Origin: Flavobacteriales bacterium
GTDB taxonomy: Bacteria; Bacteroidota; Bacteroidia; Flavobacteriales; JADGDT01
Direction of reading: 5' to 3'
Length of the DNA: 5,743 bases
Assembly: GCA_023145275.1 (NCBI GenBank)
Contig: JAGLEB010000116.1
Location: 1 to 5,743 of the forward strand
Shown: positions 4,971 to 5,743 of the stretch, one piece after another
Numbering within the stretch: the first letter of the stretch is position 1
Layout: each line of letters opens with the position of its first letter
Notes under the pieces: generated by a model
Seen by the model: only the letters and a program-made list of their open reading frames with translations
Told to the model about the DNA's origin: nothing
Databases searched by the model: none
Made by a program: the position numbers and the translations under genes

Positions 4971-5743
4971 CTATAGGTCTATACTATAGATTCTATATCT
5001 TTTGTAAACTTTTCCATTAATCCTTTTAAATTCTTTTCTTGTAATTTCATTTTCTTCTAAAACAAGATGCGTATCAACTTTTTCAAGGCCTAATTCTATT
5101 GCCGACTTAAAAAGATTTACACCTAAAAGTACGTCTAAGCCTCTGTTTCTGTGTTCATTTGCAACAGCAGCAAGTAAAAGATTTAGCTGTTTTGTTTTTC
5201 TTTGATGATAAATAAAAGGAATAAAACCAAATGGAAATAAATTTCCTTTTGCAATTTTTAGTCCTTTCCCCATATCTCTCATAGCGATAATAAATGCAAC
5301 TACATTATCATCTTTATCAGTTACAACCTTTATTAGTTTAGGGTGTAGAACTGTGATGTACTTATTCGCAAAGTCCATCATTTCATCTTCGCTAAATGGT
5401 AAGGAAGCATATATGTGCTGATATGCTATATTTACAAGGCTTAGGATTGGTTTAATATATTTTCGTGCTTCAATCTTACTTTTGAATTCAATAAGCTTGT
5501 AACCATGATCTAAATTTCGTTTTGCAAGTTTGTGATATAGATCTGGTAATTTCTTTTTAAGGTCTAACTTATACACAAAGAGGTTTTTATAACCTTTAAA
5601 CCCAAGATCAACTAGCTGCTGTGTTTGGTATGGAAAGTTACAGTTTGAAGCTATAACATGTGGCTCTTCATATCCTTCGTATAAAAATCCTTGTGGTTCT
5701 TTATCCGAAAAAGCTAATGGTCCAATTAATTTATCTTTTTTGT
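4971..5743 (-). CDS. GNAT-like acyltransferase, 5' end beyond the window (partial)
   Basis: 256 residues of an open frame that runs off the right edge. A GTG at 5574-5576 could be taken as the start, but the frame stays open upstream and encodes family sequence: LIGPLAFSDKEPQGFLYEGY, then a segment ending in TQQLVDLGFKYGKNLF. This resembles the G-P-x-G-F-[ST]-D...G-x-L-x-E-G-[FY] segment of a Bacteroidota protein type related to GNAT acetyltransferases, about 370-390 residues long from memory, so roughly a third is missing. The acetyl-CoA-loop-like HRNRG (5139-5153) lies in the right place, and VDTHLVLEEN and NGKVYKRYRIY close the C-terminal GNAT fold. There is no signal peptide or membrane segment in the visible part. 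Substrate unknown. It converges with the lipid kinase gene across the non-coding island. Confidence 0.8.
   Translation of the reverse strand, partial: KKDKLIGPLAFSDKEPQGFLYEGYEEPHVIASNCNFPYQTQQLVDLGFKGYKNLFVYKLDLKKKLPDLYHKLAKRNLDHGYKLIEFKSKIEARKYIKPILSLVNIAYQHIYASLPFSEDEMMDFANKYITVLHPKLIKVVTDKDDNVVAFIIAMRDMGKGLKIAKGNLFPFGFIPFIYHQRKTKQLNLLLAAVANEHRNRGLDVLLGVNLFKSAIELGLEKVDTHLVLEENEITRKEFKRINGKVYKRYRIYSIDL

Overview
The window is AT-rich DNA from a member of the Bacteroidota. Four things support this: Bacteroidota-type promoters (TAnnTTTG -7 boxes) in front of several genes, a general lack of Shine-Dalgarno sequences, the rpsF-rpsR-rplI cluster with Bacteroidota-like protein sequences, and a GNAT-like protein of a type common in that phylum. 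I cannot fix the order or genus.

Layout. Positions 1-86 hold a GGTTA/TAACC array with an 8-base period that folds back on itself. It lies just downstream of a minus-strand thioredoxin-like gene (122-466) and may serve as its terminator. A divergent promoter region (467-616) separates this gene from a plus-strand sodium:alanine/glycine symporter of the AGCS family (617-2281). That symporter carries about 105 extra residues with an internal duplication, in a loop predicted to be periplasmic. A strong Bacteroidota promoter (2392-2421) then drives the ribosomal protein operon rpsF-rpsR-rplI (S6, S18, L9; 2499-3614), which ends in a clear intrinsic terminator. Next is a DAGK-type lipid kinase (3735-4616) with its own promoter. 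The 354-base gap 4617-4970 contains a GC-rich, hairpin-rich block that looks like a structured RNA or a small REP/MITE-like element. The last gene, on the minus strand from 4971 to the window edge, is the C-terminal part of a GNAT-like protein and continues beyond the window.

The genes do not form one pathway. The ribosomal operon is housekeeping, and the others are separate transcription units for redox, amino-acid uptake, lipid phosphorylation and a probable acyltransferase. No defence system, CRISPR array or transposase gene is visible. The least explained part is the GC island at 4757-4945, with repeated AGCAAGTTGsCCTT motifs, several hairpins, an upstream promoter-like sequence and a 13-base perfect inverted repeat around it.
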